Notes under the pieces: model-generated | Seen by the model: only the letters and a program-made list of their open reading frames with translations | Told to the model about the DNA's origin: nothing | The model's database searches: none | Part shown: piece after piece, positions 25,211 through 34,361 of the stretch | Layout of the letters: every line of letters starts with the position of its first letter | How positions within the stretch are numbered: the stretch's first letter is position 1 | Assembly (NCBI GenBank): GCA_038134485.1 | Contig: JAYPVG010000011.1 | Span: forward strand, 1 to 64,000 | Direction of reading: 5' to 3' | Source of the DNA: NORP240 sp038134485 | GTDB lineage: Bacteria > Pseudomonadota > Gammaproteobacteria > Pseudomonadales > Pseudohongiellaceae | Length of the DNA: 64,000 nt | Program-made: the position numbers and the translations under genes

Positions 25211-27833
25211 GCAGAAACTGAGTCAGCCCCGCAGTCTGGTGTCTCTGGTGAGGCTTTCCCTCACGATGCTGTGGCGTGACTGGCAGGGTGGTGAGCTGAA
25301 ACTGCTTTTTCTGGCGCTGGTCATGGCGGTAACCTCGGTAACAGGTATCGCCCTGTTTACCGATCGACTGGAACAGGCGCTGCTACTTGAGTCTGCCAAT
25401 ATGCTCGCCGCTGACCGGGTGCTAAGCGGCCGCCGGGAAGCGCCACCGGAATGGATCGATGAAGCCCGTGCACTGGGGCTGGAAACTGCGGAAACCCTGT
25501 CTTTTACCTCGATGGCGTTTTCTGATACCGGAAACATGCTGGTGTCCGCCAAAGCAGTTAGCGACTCCTACCCATTGCGGGGCGAAATTATTGCCGCGGA
25601 TGAGCCCTTCGTCAGAGGTTACCCCGTCGAGGGTGGACCTCCGCCTGGAGAAGTGTGGCTGGAATCGAGGGTGCTTCCTGCCCTCAATGTCTCTGTGGGA
25701 GATACTGTTTACGTCGGTGAGACGGAATTACTGATCGGCCGGGTGGTTGTAGTGGAACCCGATCGTCAGCAGGGAGGCATGGTAGACAATGCCGGTCCTC
25801 GACTTATGATGAATATCGCCGATGTGCCGGCGACCAATGTCGTTCAGCTCGGCAGTCGGGTCAGCTATCGCTATCTGTTCGCGGGAGACCAGGCGGTGCT
25901 GGATGTTTACAGCACCTGGTTGCGGGAGGAATCGGAAGGTCGGTTTCGTTTACGGGATGTCCGCGACGAAAGTGAAGAAGTCAGTGACGCGCTGAACAAA
26001 GCGGAAAGCTTTCTGCTGCTTGGCAGCCTGTTTGCCGTGCTGTTGGCGGGAGTCGCGATTGCATTGACTGCCAAGCGTTACAGCGAGCGTCACTTTGATT
26101 ACGTTGCGATTTTGAAAACGCTTGGCTGCACCTCGAATCAGATCACCACGATTTACGTCTCCATTCAGCTGGCCCTGGCGGCGATCGCCATCGTGGCAGG
26201 AAGTATAATCGGCTGGTTAATTCATCATCTGATTCTGCGCCTCCTGGCAGCGATCATCATGGTGGAACTGCCGGCGGCCAGTTTCCAGCCCTTCATCATC
26301 GGCGCATTGACGGCTCTGATTTGCCTGCTGTCCTTTGCCTTGCCGCCCTTGCTGGCGCTGCGTCATACCTCACCCTTGAGGGTGTTGCGGAAGGATCTTG
26401 ATCAGAACAGGATCAGTGCCAACGTTCCCTACCTTTTTGGGATTGCCGGTTCGATATTTCTGATTTTCTGGTACAGCCAGGATCTGGTCTTGACTTCGAT
26501 TCTGGTTGCATCCGTGGCAGGCATAGTGGTGCTGCTTTCGGCAATTTCCTACTTCCTGCTGCAGTCCAGTGGATCGGTGGGGATGAAAGCGGGCAGCGCA
26601 TGGAAGCTGGCCATGTCCGCGACCAGGCGGCGACGAAAACAAAACGTTCTTCAGGTACTGGTCTTTTCCATCACCATCATGTCCTTGCTGGTACTGACCC
26701 TTTTACGAACGGAACTTATCGACGATTGGCAAGCCCAGCTTCCGGAGAATACTCCCAATCAGTTCATGATGAACGTGACCCAGCCGCAGATCGACGGAAT
26801 TCGAGCCTTCTTCCAGGAAAACGGCATTCAGGGAAATGAGTTCTTTCCAATCATGGGTGCAAGGCCGGTTGCCATTAACGGCGAGCCGCCGAGGCCGCGA
26901 CCTGATGAAGACGACGAGCGCAGCAACGTCACCGAGCGAGCCAGCTCTCAGGCCCCGGACGAGTCACCCGGAAACGAGGGTGACGATCAGGTGCAAGGAG
27001 GCCAGGACGGCGAACAGCAGCGGAGCGGCGGCAGGGTGGGGACAAGGCAGGTTACCTGGACTGACCAGCTACCGCCGGAAAACCAGATTACAGCCGGGCA
27101 GTGGTGGTACGAAGATCTGCGTCCCGGACAGGTATCAGTCGACGAGGAGTATGCTGGCTGGCTGGGGATTGAGCTTGGCGATCGGGTAGAGTTTGAAGCC
27201 AACCGCCAGTTCTTCGAGGTCGAAGTAACCAGCCTGCGGAGCGTTCGCTGGGACAACATGCAGCCAAATTTTTATTTCATCTTCTCGCCAGGCACTGTTG
27301 ATCACCTGGGGGCTACCTACCTTTCGACTGCACGAATGGAGCAGGAACAAAAAATTCTGCTCAATGAGTTGATCAGACGATTTCCAACTATAGTGGTAAT
27401 CGAAATTGATGCACTGATCGAGCAAATCCAGAATATTATCGCCCAGGTGACGTCTGCTATCGAGCTGATCTCGGTTTTGGTGTTGGCCTGCGGTGCTCTG
27501 GTACTGCTCTCCTGCGTCAATGCCACGCTCGATGAAAGATTCAGAGAGAACGCGATTCTCCGCACTCTTGGTGCGGGTCAGCGATTGATACTGAGCAGTC
27601 TGACGATTGAATTTGCCACCATAGGATTCGTTGCCGGCATAATTGCAACCGTTGGAGCGGAGGGAAGTTTGTTCTATCTGCAGGAATTTGTTTTCGAGCA
27701 GGACTTTACCCCGCATTACTGGGCGTGGATTGCCGGACCGCTGATCGGGATGGTGTTGATTGGCCTGCTGGGACTGAATTCCACGCGCAGGGTAGTCAGC
27801 GTCAGTCCTTTAAACGTTTTGCGCCGGGTCTGA
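25203..27833 (+). CDS. ybbP: ABC transporter permease, FtsX/MacB-like
   Basis: A large membrane subunit (876 aa) partnering YbbA. N-terminal helix (LLFLALVMAVTSVTGIALF), a large periplasmic domain, then FtsX-type helix clusters at roughly residues 265-410 and 745-870, plus central helices, giving the duplicated ten-helix plan of this family. KTLGCTSNQI and RTLGAGQRLI are the two conserved cytoplasmic coupling segments. A hydrophilic stretch at about 560-615 (RPRPDEDDERSN followed by many Glu, Gln, Gly) interrupts the second periplasmic domain and looks like a disordered insertion. I use the ATG at 25203 because GGAGG lies 9 nt ahead; it overlaps ybbA by 8 nt. Confidence 0.9.
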   Translation: MAEQKLSQPRSLVSLVRLSLTMLWRDWQGGELKLLFLALVMAVTSVTGIALFTDRLEQALLLESANMLAADRVLSGRREAPPEWIDEARALGLETAETLSFTSMAFSDTGNMLVSAKAVSDSYPLRGEIIAADEPFVRGYPVEGGPPPGEVWLESRVLPALNVSVGDTVYVGETELLIGRVVVVEPDRQQGGMVDNAGPRLMMNIADVPATNVVQLGSRVSYRYLFAGDQAVLDVYSTWLREESEGRFRLRDVRDESEEVSDALNKAESFLLLGSLFAVLLAGVAIALTAKRYSERHFDYVAILKTLGCTSNQITTIYVSIQLALAAIAIVAGSIIGWLIHHLILRLLAAIIMVELPAASFQPFIIGALTALICLLSFALPPLLALRHTSPLRVLRKDLDQNRISANVPYLFGIAGSIFLIFWYSQDLVLTSILVASVAGIVVLLSAISYFLLQSSGSVGMKAGSAWKLAMSATRRRRKQNVLQVLVFSITIMSLLVLTLLRTELIDDWQAQLPENTPNQFMMNVTQPQIDGIRAFFQENGIQGNEFFPIMGARPVAINGEPPRPRPDEDDERSNVTERASSQAPDESPGNEGDDQVQGGQDGEQQRSGGRVGTRQVTWTDQLPPENQITAGQWWYEDLRPGQVSVDEEYAGWLGIELGDRVEFEANRQFFEVEVTSLRSVRWDNMQPNFYFIFSPGTVDHLGATYLSTARMEQEQKILLNELIRRFPTIVVIEIDALIEQIQNIIAQVTSAIELISVLVLACGALVLLSCVNATLDERFRENAILRTLGAGQRLILSSLTIEFATIGFVAGIIATVGAEGSLFYLQEFVFEQDFTPHYWAWIAGPLIGMVLIGLLGLNSTRRVVSVSPLNVLRRV

Positions 27834-27847
27834 TTGTCGGCCTTCTG

Positions 27848-28711
27848 TTACGCGTAAATATCCAGAACGCTGCGCACCTGCCTCAGGTAGCCCGCGCCGA
27901 ATAGCACCAGGTGATTCAGCAAGTGATAAAGGTTGTAAAGTGGTGCCCGCTTGCGCCAGTCTCGAGCGATATCTGACGACTCCTCGTAGGCTCGATAAAA
28001 TTCCCGCTGGAAACCACCGAATAGCAGGGTCATAGCCAGGTCTGCTTCGGCCCATCCCTGATAGCAGGCAGGGTCTATAAGCGCCGGGTATCCCTCTTTG
28101 TCGCTGTGGATATTGCCCGACCACAGGTCGCCGTGAATAAGAACAGGCGGATGATCAGGCAGGTGATTGCGCAGGTTTTCGGCCAGGGCGAGCACCCGCC
28201 GCAGGTCGTCAGAATCCAGCAGTCCCATCTGGGCGGCCCTTTCTGCCGGCGTGATCAGTCGGTTATCCGCGAAAAATCGGTGTCCGTCCGCTGACATCGA
28301 ATTGATCTGCCTGCTGTGGCCACAGAAATTGTTTCGTTCCAAACCGAATTCAGGATAAGAAGTGCGGTGTAGTTGCGCCAGTCCGTTGCCCAGTATGATC
28401 CAGAAATCCGGGCGCGCAGTGCCGCTGCCCAAATCTTCCAGCAGCAGAAATTCGCGACCTGCATGGATTACTCCGGGAATCCGCAATTCGGTGGCGGCCC
28501 GAAGTTTCTCCAGTCCATGGGCTTCGGCACTGAAAAAACCTTCCGGGGCGTCCGGCTGCAGTTTGACAAACAGGCGTTCGCCACTGGTCAACTGAACCAT
28601 TCCGGTTTGATTGATACAGCCGCCTCTGACAGCCTCAAATCTGGCAATTCCGGCGGCAAGATGTGTTCGCAGCCAGAGGTCGACAGCTTTCAGGTTCCCC
28701 GTTAAAGCCAT
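27848..28711 (-). CDS. fructosamine kinase family protein (YniA-like)
   Basis: A 287-residue phosphotransferase of the fructosamine-3-kinase/APH fold. It has GGCINQTGMVQL (phosphate loop), RLFVKLQ (ATP-binding lysine), LLLEDLGSG (hinge), the catalytic loop LIHGDLWSGN and LIDPACYQGWAEADLA (metal-binding DPA). Family members phosphorylate sugar-modified lysines or free fructosamines and so help undo glycation. The first frame Met lies 14 residues upstream, but alignment places the start at MALTGN (28711). Convergent with ybbP, divergent from the MORN gene. Confidence 0.86.
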   Translation of the reverse strand: MALTGNLKAVDLWLRTHLAAGIARFEAVRGGCINQTGMVQLTSGERLFVKLQPDAPEGFFSAEAHGLEKLRAATELRIPGVIHAGREFLLLEDLGSGTARPDFWIILGNGLAQLHRTSYPEFGLERNNFCGHSRQINSMSADGHRFFADNRLITPAERAAQMGLLDSDDLRRVLALAENLRNHLPDHPPVLIHGDLWSGNIHSDKEGYPALIDPACYQGWAEADLAMTLLFGGFQREFYRAYEESSDIARDWRKRAPLYNLYHLLNHLVLFGAGYLRQVRSVLDIYA

Positions 28712-28826
28712 GATCGGTATATAATCACACCTCAACCGACGGAACAAACACACTTCGATATAGGGATCGGGTAGTCGACAGACCCGCCTTTAATGATCCG
28801 CACGGAGCAGGAGTATTGAGATCGCC

Positions 28827-29453
28827 ATGAGAATTTCACAACTGGGAAGGACGATATCTATATCGGTCGCTGCCATGCTGCTGGCGTTGGTGGCTGGTAT
28901 ATCTGCGGCACAACCCCTGCCGGAAATTCTTTCCGAATCCTGTGTCTACGGTGATTGCGAAAACGGAAGGGGAACCCTGGAAATTGATACCCCTACCGGT
29001 AAGGCAATTTACCGCGGCAATTTCCAGGACGGCGAATTCCACGGTTTTGGCAGACTGGAAGAGCCCTTGAGTTTCATTGAAAAGGCAATATACGAAGGTA
29101 ACTGGGTCAGCGGTGAACGCAGTGGGCGGGGCAAGTACTATGACGGTAAGGGCGACCTCTATATTGGCGAATGGCGAGATAACAAACGTCATGGCAGGGG
29201 ATCCTATTTCGTCAATATTGGCAGGTGGAACGAAAACGAACACACCGAATTCTGGCTGTCGCAAAATACCGAAAACTACACGGGTGAATTCGTTAATGAC
29301 CTTTATCAGGGGCAGGGCATCTACCGCTGGAGGAACGGTAACCGTTACGAAGGTGGTTTTTTCGCCAATGACCGGCATGGATTCGGGACCTTCTATTATT
29401 CAACCGGCACCGCCCGCAAACAGCTCTGGGATTACGGCGATTTTGTCCGTTAG
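28827..29453 (+). CDS. exported MORN-repeat protein
   Basis: A 208-residue secreted protein with a signal peptide ending GISAAQP. Its body is built of about six MORN-type repeats; the clearest are YRGNFQDGEFHGFG, YEGNWVSGERSGRG, YIGEWRDNKRHGRG, YTGEFVNDLYQGQG and YEGGFFANDRHGFG. MORN repeats form a flat beta-sheet that can bind lipids or proteins, and bacterial examples are often of unknown role. One repeat is stretched by an insertion (RWNENEHTEFWLSQNTEN). It starts 115 nt from the fructosamine kinase gene and 23 nt precedes pdxH, so the two may share a transcript. Confidence 0.85.
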   Translation: MRISQLGRTISISVAAMLLALVAGISAAQPLPEILSESCVYGDCENGRGTLEIDTPTGKAIYRGNFQDGEFHGFGRLEEPLSFIEKAIYEGNWVSGERSGRGKYYDGKGDLYIGEWRDNKRHGRGSYFVNIGRWNENEHTEFWLSQNTENYTGEFVNDLYQGQGIYRWRNGNRYEGGFFANDRHGFGTFYYSTGTARKQLWDYGDFVR

Positions 29454-29476
29454 TTCCAATTTTTCAGAGAAAGCCA

Positions 29477-30115
29477 ATGGACCTTGAATCAGTAAGGCGG
29501 GATTACCTGCTCGGCGGTCTTGAGCGAGAAGATCTGGCAGATGATCCTATCGCACAATTCAATCGTTGGATGGAGCAGGCGCTTAAGATGGACCTCAAGG
29601 ATCCAACCGCGATGACACTGGCGACCGTTTCCGAAACAGGTCAACCCAGTCAGCGTATCGTGCTGTTGAAGCGCATGGAAGAAAACGCTTTTGTTTTCTT
29701 CACCAATTACAACTCTCGAAAAGCCGGCGAGATTAACAACAGTAACAAGGTTAGCCTGCACTTTCCCTGGCATGATATCGAGCGCCAGGTGAAGATCTGC
29801 GGAACCGCCGAAAAAATTTCTGCGGCCGAGTCACTGCGCTATTTTGTGAGTCGACCGCGAGAGAGTCAGTTAGCCGCGTGGGCATCATCCCAAAGTGACG
29901 CAATTTCGTCACGCACTTTTCTATTGAACCAGTTTGAGTCGCTGAAGCAGAAGTTTATTGGTGGTGAGGTACCGTTGCCGGATTTCTGGGGCGGTTACAG
30001 AGTCATCCCCTTTGAAATGGAATTCTGGCAGGGTGGCAGGAACCGCTTGCACGACCGGTTCCGGTACCGGCGGCAGGAAGATGGCGACTGGATCGTGCAG
30101 CGCCTCGCGCCCTGA
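29477..30115 (+). CDS. pdxH: pyridoxamine 5'-phosphate oxidase
   Basis: PdxH oxidises pyridoxine or pyridoxamine 5'-phosphate to pyridoxal 5'-phosphate, with FMN and oxygen. Typical segments are RRDYLLGGL, DPIAQFNRWMEQA, RIVLLKRMEENAFVFFTNY, SRKAGEI, WASSQSDAI, PLPDFWGGYRVIP and the C-terminal RLHDRFRY with a final RLAP. Length (212) is normal. It follows the MORN gene by 23 nt and converges with pfp. It completes the B6 pathway started by pdxJ at 20783. Confidence 0.95.
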   Translation: MDLESVRRDYLLGGLEREDLADDPIAQFNRWMEQALKMDLKDPTAMTLATVSETGQPSQRIVLLKRMEENAFVFFTNYNSRKAGEINNSNKVSLHFPWHDIERQVKICGTAEKISAAESLRYFVSRPRESQLAAWASSQSDAISSRTFLLNQFESLKQKFIGGEVPLPDFWGGYRVIPFEMEFWQGGRNRLHDRFRYRRQEDGDWIVQRLAP

Positions 30116-30129
30116 GAATCGATCCGGGA

Positions 30130-31389
30130 TTACTCTTTCCAGCGCTTGAGTTTTTTAGGTTCCAGAATGTTCTTCAGGCGCGCATACTGAGGAATGCCAT
30201 TCCGGTACTCCGGATAATCCTCGCCCTGGATCAAAGGTGAAAAGTAAGCTCGCGCCTCATCCGTGATATGGAAACCGTCGCGAGTGATGAAATTGCGAGG
30301 CATGACCTTCTCAACATTGGCGACATCCTCCAGTCTGGCTTGCCCTACTTTCCAGCTGTAGTTCTTGCCTTTGCCACGCATGATAATCGGCATCACTGCG
30401 TTCTTGCCGGACAGGGCGAATTCCACCGCTGCCTTACCCATGGCATAGGCCTGTGCCACATCCGTGGCCGAGGCTATATGACGCGCGGCCCGCTGCAGGT
30501 AGTCGGATACAGCCCAGTGATACTTGTATCCGGTGTCTTCTTTGATCAGATCGGCAACAAAAGGTGCCACGCCGCCCAGTTGCACATGACCGAATGCATC
30601 TCGGCCCCCGGTATCTGTCAGGAAGCTGCCGTCCTCATATTGGGCGCCCTCGGAAACAACAATGGCACAGTAGCCATACTTTTTGACGCAACTCCTTACT
30701 TTGCGCAGAAACTTATCCCTGTTGAATGGAATTTCCGGGAACAGGATGATGTGCGGTGCATCGCCTTCTTCCTCTGTGGCCAGACCAGCTGCGCCGGCGA
30801 TCCATCCGGCGTGTCGCCCCATCACCTCAAGCACAAAGATTTTGGTGGAACTCTCACACATGGATGCCACGTCCAGGCCGGCCTCTTTTATGGAGACAGC
30901 CACGTATTTCGCAACCGAGCCAAACCCCGGACAGTTGTCGGTGAGGGGCAGATCATTGTCCACGGTTTTGGGAATACCGATACAGGTAATGGGAAAACCT
31001 TCCTGAATGCTGAACTGTGCAACCTTGTTGGCAGTGTCCTGAGAATCGCCACCACCGTTGTAAAGGAAGTAACGAATATTATGGGCCTTGAACACTTCCA
31101 TCAGGCGTTCATATTCCCGCTGATTTTCAGTGAAGCTCTTCAGTTTGTAGCGACAGGATCCGAACGCCCCTGCTGGCGAGCCGCGCAAGCGGGCGATAGT
31201 CTTTGTCGACTCCTTGCTCGTGTCGATGAGTTCCTCCCGCAAGGCGCCTATGATGCCGTTTTGCCCGGCAAAGACTTTGCCGATTTTGTCGCGATTCTGA
31301 CGTGCGGTTTCAATTACGCCACAAGCGCTGGCATTGATCACCGATGTGACTCCGCCTGACTGGGCGTAAAACAAGTTTGCTTTGGCCAT
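30130..31389 (-). CDS. pfp: diphosphate-dependent 6-phosphofructokinase
   Basis: This enzyme interconverts fructose 6-phosphate and fructose 1,6-bisphosphate with pyrophosphate instead of ATP. The PPi signature is in PKTVDNDLP, where Lys replaces the Gly seen in ATP enzymes, and in NGGGDSQDT. Other segments are SGGVTSVINAS, VLEVMGRHAGW and CAIVVSEGA. Length of 419 matches the long PPi-type enzymes. ATP-type phosphofructokinase is absent from the window. The reversible reaction means it can serve glycolysis or gluconeogenesis. A plus-strand open frame of 363 codons inside this gene is a shadow. Confidence 0.92.
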   Translation of the reverse strand: MAKANLFYAQSGGVTSVINASACGVIETARQNRDKIGKVFAGQNGIIGALREELIDTSKESTKTIARLRGSPAGAFGSCRYKLKSFTENQREYERLMEVFKAHNIRYFLYNGGGDSQDTANKVAQFSIQEGFPITCIGIPKTVDNDLPLTDNCPGFGSVAKYVAVSIKEAGLDVASMCESSTKIFVLEVMGRHAGWIAGAAGLATEEEGDAPHIILFPEIPFNRDKFLRKVRSCVKKYGYCAIVVSEGAQYEDGSFLTDTGGRDAFGHVQLGGVAPFVADLIKEDTGYKYHWAVSDYLQRAARHIASATDVAQAYAMGKAAVEFALSGKNAVMPIIMRGKGKNYSWKVGQARLEDVANVEKVMPRNFITRDGFHITDEARAYFSPLIQGEDYPEYRNGIPQYARLKNILEPKKLKRWKE

Positions 31390-31526
31390 GATTACCCTGG
31401 AGAGTAAGGATTCTGAGTCCGCATCTTATCATTGCGTTGAACCAGATCAAGCGTGGCAATTGTCAAGTAATGATGCAACAATTCGACCCCACCATTGCGA
31501 CTGGAATTGCGAATAGAGACGGAATT

Positions 31527-32102
31527 ATGCGGCTTATTATTGGTATGTCAGGGGCCAGCGGGCTGATTTATGGCATTCGCCTGCTTGAGGTGCTGAAGCA
31601 GCATCCGGAGGTGGAAACGCACCTGATTCTGTCCGGTTCTGCGAAGATGAACATCACCCTTGAAACCGAATGGAGCGTCGGTGATGTCAAGGCGCTGGCC
31701 AACCATGTGCATGCCTACAAAGACATCGCCGCCAACATCGCCAGCGGATCATTTCGGACCGACGGTATGATTATCGCACCCTGTTCGATCAAGACAGTGT
31801 CCGGGATTGCCAACTGTTACGCTGACAATCTCATGGTTAGGGCTGCGGATGTGGTACTGAAGGAGCGTCGCAAGCTGGTGCTGGTGCCCCGGGAGACGCC
31901 GTTACACACAGGGCATTGTCGGCTGTTCTATGAGCTGAGCCAGATGGGGGTAATACTCGCGCCACCGGTACCGGCGTTTTACATAAAACCTAAAACCATC
32001 GACGACCTGGTGGATCATCACGTAGGCAGGGTTCTGGACCTGTTTGACCTGGATGTAGGGATGGTCAGCCGCTGGCAGGGCTCGACCTCGCAGACCGATT
32101 GA
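31527..32102 (+). CDS. ubiX: flavin prenyltransferase UbiX
   Basis: UbiX makes prenylated FMN, the cofactor of UbiD decarboxylase in ubiquinone synthesis. It has GMSGASGLIYGIRLL (FMN/phosphate loop), SGSFRTDGMIIAPCSIKTVSG and PRETPLHTGHCRLF, all family-defining. I start at ATG 31527, giving the normal 191 residues that begin MRLIIGMSGA; the longer upstream frame (from 31437) adds 30 unconserved residues. It lies between the convergent pfp and TIGR02444 genes. No ubiD is in the window. Confidence 0.92.
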   Translation: MRLIIGMSGASGLIYGIRLLEVLKQHPEVETHLILSGSAKMNITLETEWSVGDVKALANHVHAYKDIAANIASGSFRTDGMIIAPCSIKTVSGIANCYADNLMVRAADVVLKERRKLVLVPRETPLHTGHCRLFYELSQMGVILAPPVPAFYIKPKTIDDLVDHHVGRVLDLFDLDVGMVSRWQGSTSQTD

Positions 32103-32146
32103 CTTGATGACTTACAGACCACTCGCACGACCATACGGCAGCACTT

Positions 32147-32644
32147 TTAAAGCGAGTCGGTAATTACGCCCAGGAGCCGGACGACGCTTTCGGTTTTTTC
32201 GACACCCAGACATTGCAGGTAGCGATCCAGGTTCCTTTCACTGGCGACGGTATTGCCGTCGTCGTGGCGTTCGCTGCCGGCGTGCGCCAATTGCTGTAGT
32301 CGATTCTGTTGCAACTGCTCCGCCTCCAGTTCCAGTTTCTTTACCCGTTCTCGGAATGATTCAAGTCGCTCGGCAGGAATTTCACAGTCGTCCCTGTTCT
32401 GCTTGATCCAGCGTCTGGCCTGGCGCAGCGGCTTGACGACATTGGTCGCCCATAGCAGGGAAAAGTCCAGCAGTTCGTCGAGTTGGGAAGAGGACAGCTC
32501 GCCGTGATACTTTCCGTACCAGATGCAGAAAAGCATTAGATTGACGTCGAGGCCATGCTCGTTCTGCAATGCCAGGCAGGAATCGGCAACGCCGTGCTTG
32601 CTGTAGAGAGTGACTGAAAAACTCCAGAAGTCGTTGCTGCTCAT
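32147..32644 (-). CDS. TIGR02444 family protein
   Basis: A 165-residue cytoplasmic protein of a gammaproteobacterial family of unknown function. The start segment NDFWSFSVTLYSKHGVADSC is characteristic, followed by LQNEHGLDVNLMLFCIWYG. The middle, from about residue 65, is helical and coiled-coil-like (ESFRERVKKLELEAEQLQ). I prefer the Met at 32644, where the family's conserved M-S-x-N-x-F-W block begins; a Met 15 nt upstream is also possible. Confidence 0.8.
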   Translation of the reverse strand: MSSNDFWSFSVTLYSKHGVADSCLALQNEHGLDVNLMLFCIWYGKYHGELSSSQLDELLDFSLLWATNVVKPLRQARRWIKQNRDDCEIPAERLESFRERVKKLELEAEQLQQNRLQQLAHAGSERHDDGNTVASERNLDRYLQCLGVEKTESVVRLLGVITDSL

Positions 32645-32918
32645 CTCGGTATGGATCATTTTTATGAAGCGAATAAAACGCAATACGCGCGCGCCCCGAT
32701 GGATACTGAGTCTACCCGCGGCGCCCCGTCCTGTCATTAGCGGCAAGGGTTATCGACTCACAGGCCTATTCCGGAACGCAGATGATGAATGGGTGAGCGA
32801 TCAGCAGGGGTAATCGCGATTCTAAAAAGATAAAGGACAGTATGAGCCGCCTCCGAAGCACCTGCCGAATATGGTATAAACCCGGTTTGCTGAACGGCTT
32901 ATTCTCTGATCATTAAAA
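32645..32918. other. spacer upstream of mpl
   Basis: Only intergenic sequence is apparent between the TIGR02444 gene and mpl. A plus-strand open frame (32610-32813) is not convincing as protein. The promoters of both divergent genes must lie here, but none is clear enough to name. Confidence 0.4.
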
Positions 32919-34355
32919 ATGCATATTCACATACTGGGTATTTGCGGCACTTTCATGGGTAGCCTCGCGGTACTGGCCAAGGAATTGGGGCACCAGGTCA
33001 GCGGCAGCGATGTCAATGTCTATCCGCCAATGAGTACCCAGCTCGAAGCCCAGGGAATCGCACTTTGCCAGGGCTATCGTCCTGAACACCTGCAGCCTTC
33101 ACCGGACCTGGTAGTAGTAGGCAACGCCATGTCCCGCGGTAATCCGGCCGTGGAATATGTGCTCGACAACAATCTTGCCTACTGTTCGGGGCCGGAATTC
33201 CTGGCTCGCTGGGTATTGAAAGACCGCTGGGTTCTGGGAGTCGCGGGCACTCACGGCAAAACTACTACCAGCTCAATGCTTACGTGGATTCTCGATTATG
33301 CCGGGTTGAAACCCGGCTTTCTGATAGGTGGTGTGGCAGGTAATTTTACCAGTTCTGCGACTCTGGGTGAGTCGCCTTTCTTTGTTGTTGAGGCAGATGA
33401 ATACGATACCGCGTTTTTCGATAAACGGTCCAAGTTCATTCATTACGCGCCACGAACTGCCATTCTAAACAACCTCGAATTCGATCATGCCGATATATTC
33501 GAGGATCTCGACGCAATCAAGAAACAGTTCCATCACCTGGTGCGGACAGTGCCTTCAAACGGGCTCATACTGTATTCGAGAGGCGAGGCACACATCGAGG
33601 AGGTTTTGCAGATGGGTTGCTGGACGCCGACCCAGCAGCTTGGTGTAGAGGTGGAGCCCGCCGATTGCGAGCATCAGGCAATGGCTGATGGCATATTCTG
33701 GAATGGCAGGATCCTGGACGAAGCGGGCGGTCACTTCGAGGTGCAGAAATTTACTGCGGCCGGGCTTTCCCCGCGGATTGATTCGGCCCAGGTCAACTGG
33801 GATATGACTGGTATCCACAACATTAAAAATGGCCTTGCTGCGCTGGCCGCTGCCCACCATGCGGGCGTGGCGCTTGAGACCGGATGCGAAGCGCTGAGTC
33901 GCTTCGCCGGTGTGAAGCGACGCATGGAGCTGCGCGGCGAGGTGCGGGGTGTGAGGGTGTATGATGATTTCGCTCACCACCCCACCGCGATTGCAAGCAC
34001 GCTGCAGGGCATCGCCGCAAAACTGAGAAGCACTGGGCAACAGACTCGTCTGATTGCCGTGATTGAACCTCGCTCCAATACCATGCGGATGGGAATTCAT
34101 CAGGATGAGCTTGCTCAAGCATCCGGGCTGGCAAATCTCACTCTCTGGAAACGGCCCGAGGAATCGGACCTCGATCTCGAGGCACTGGTCGCTGACGCCG
34201 CGGCGAACTCGATGGTATTTAATCTGGTGTCGGAGATTGTGGAGTATCTGGCCGAAAATACAGTTTCCGGCGATCACGTAGTGATTATGAGCAATGGCGG
34301 ATTCGAAGGAATCCATCAGAAACTGCTGGACGCGCTGGGCGCTCCGGAATCGTGA
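32919..34355 (+). CDS. mpl: UDP-N-acetylmuramate:tripeptide ligase (peptidoglycan recycling)
   Basis: Mpl joins UDP-MurNAc to recovered L-Ala-gamma-D-Glu-meso-DAP tripeptide, saving wall material. Mur ligase features in order: HILGICGTFMGSLAVLA at the N-terminus, ATP loop GVAGTHGKTTTSSM, VVEADEYDTAFFDKRSKF (metal and substrate), NLEFDHADIF, the Arg-rich FAGVKRRMELRG and YDDFAHHPTAI. The beginning HIHILGICGTFMG and length of 478 distinguish Mpl from MurC. The Lon-domain gene begins 6 nt after the stop. Confidence 0.94.
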   Translation: MHIHILGICGTFMGSLAVLAKELGHQVSGSDVNVYPPMSTQLEAQGIALCQGYRPEHLQPSPDLVVVGNAMSRGNPAVEYVLDNNLAYCSGPEFLARWVLKDRWVLGVAGTHGKTTTSSMLTWILDYAGLKPGFLIGGVAGNFTSSATLGESPFFVVEADEYDTAFFDKRSKFIHYAPRTAILNNLEFDHADIFEDLDAIKKQFHHLVRTVPSNGLILYSRGEAHIEEVLQMGCWTPTQQLGVEVEPADCEHQAMADGIFWNGRILDEAGGHFEVQKFTAAGLSPRIDSAQVNWDMTGIHNIKNGLAALAAAHHAGVALETGCEALSRFAGVKRRMELRGEVRGVRVYDDFAHHPTAIASTLQGIAAKLRSTGQQTRLIAVIEPRSNTMRMGIHQDELAQASGLANLTLWKRPEESDLDLEALVADAAANSMVFNLVSEIVEYLAENTVSGDHVVIMSNGGFEGIHQKLLDALGAPES

Positions 34356-34361
34356 TTTGAT

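Noticed and set aside
30268..31359. Plus-strand open frame of 363 codons
   Set aside because: It lies wholly inside pfp on the other strand, has no recognisable domain and no ribosome-binding site. A high GC third-position effect explains it.
33555..34316. Minus-strand open frame of 253 codons
   Set aside because: It lies within mpl, a clear gene with full family motifs; no domain can be seen in the shadow frame.
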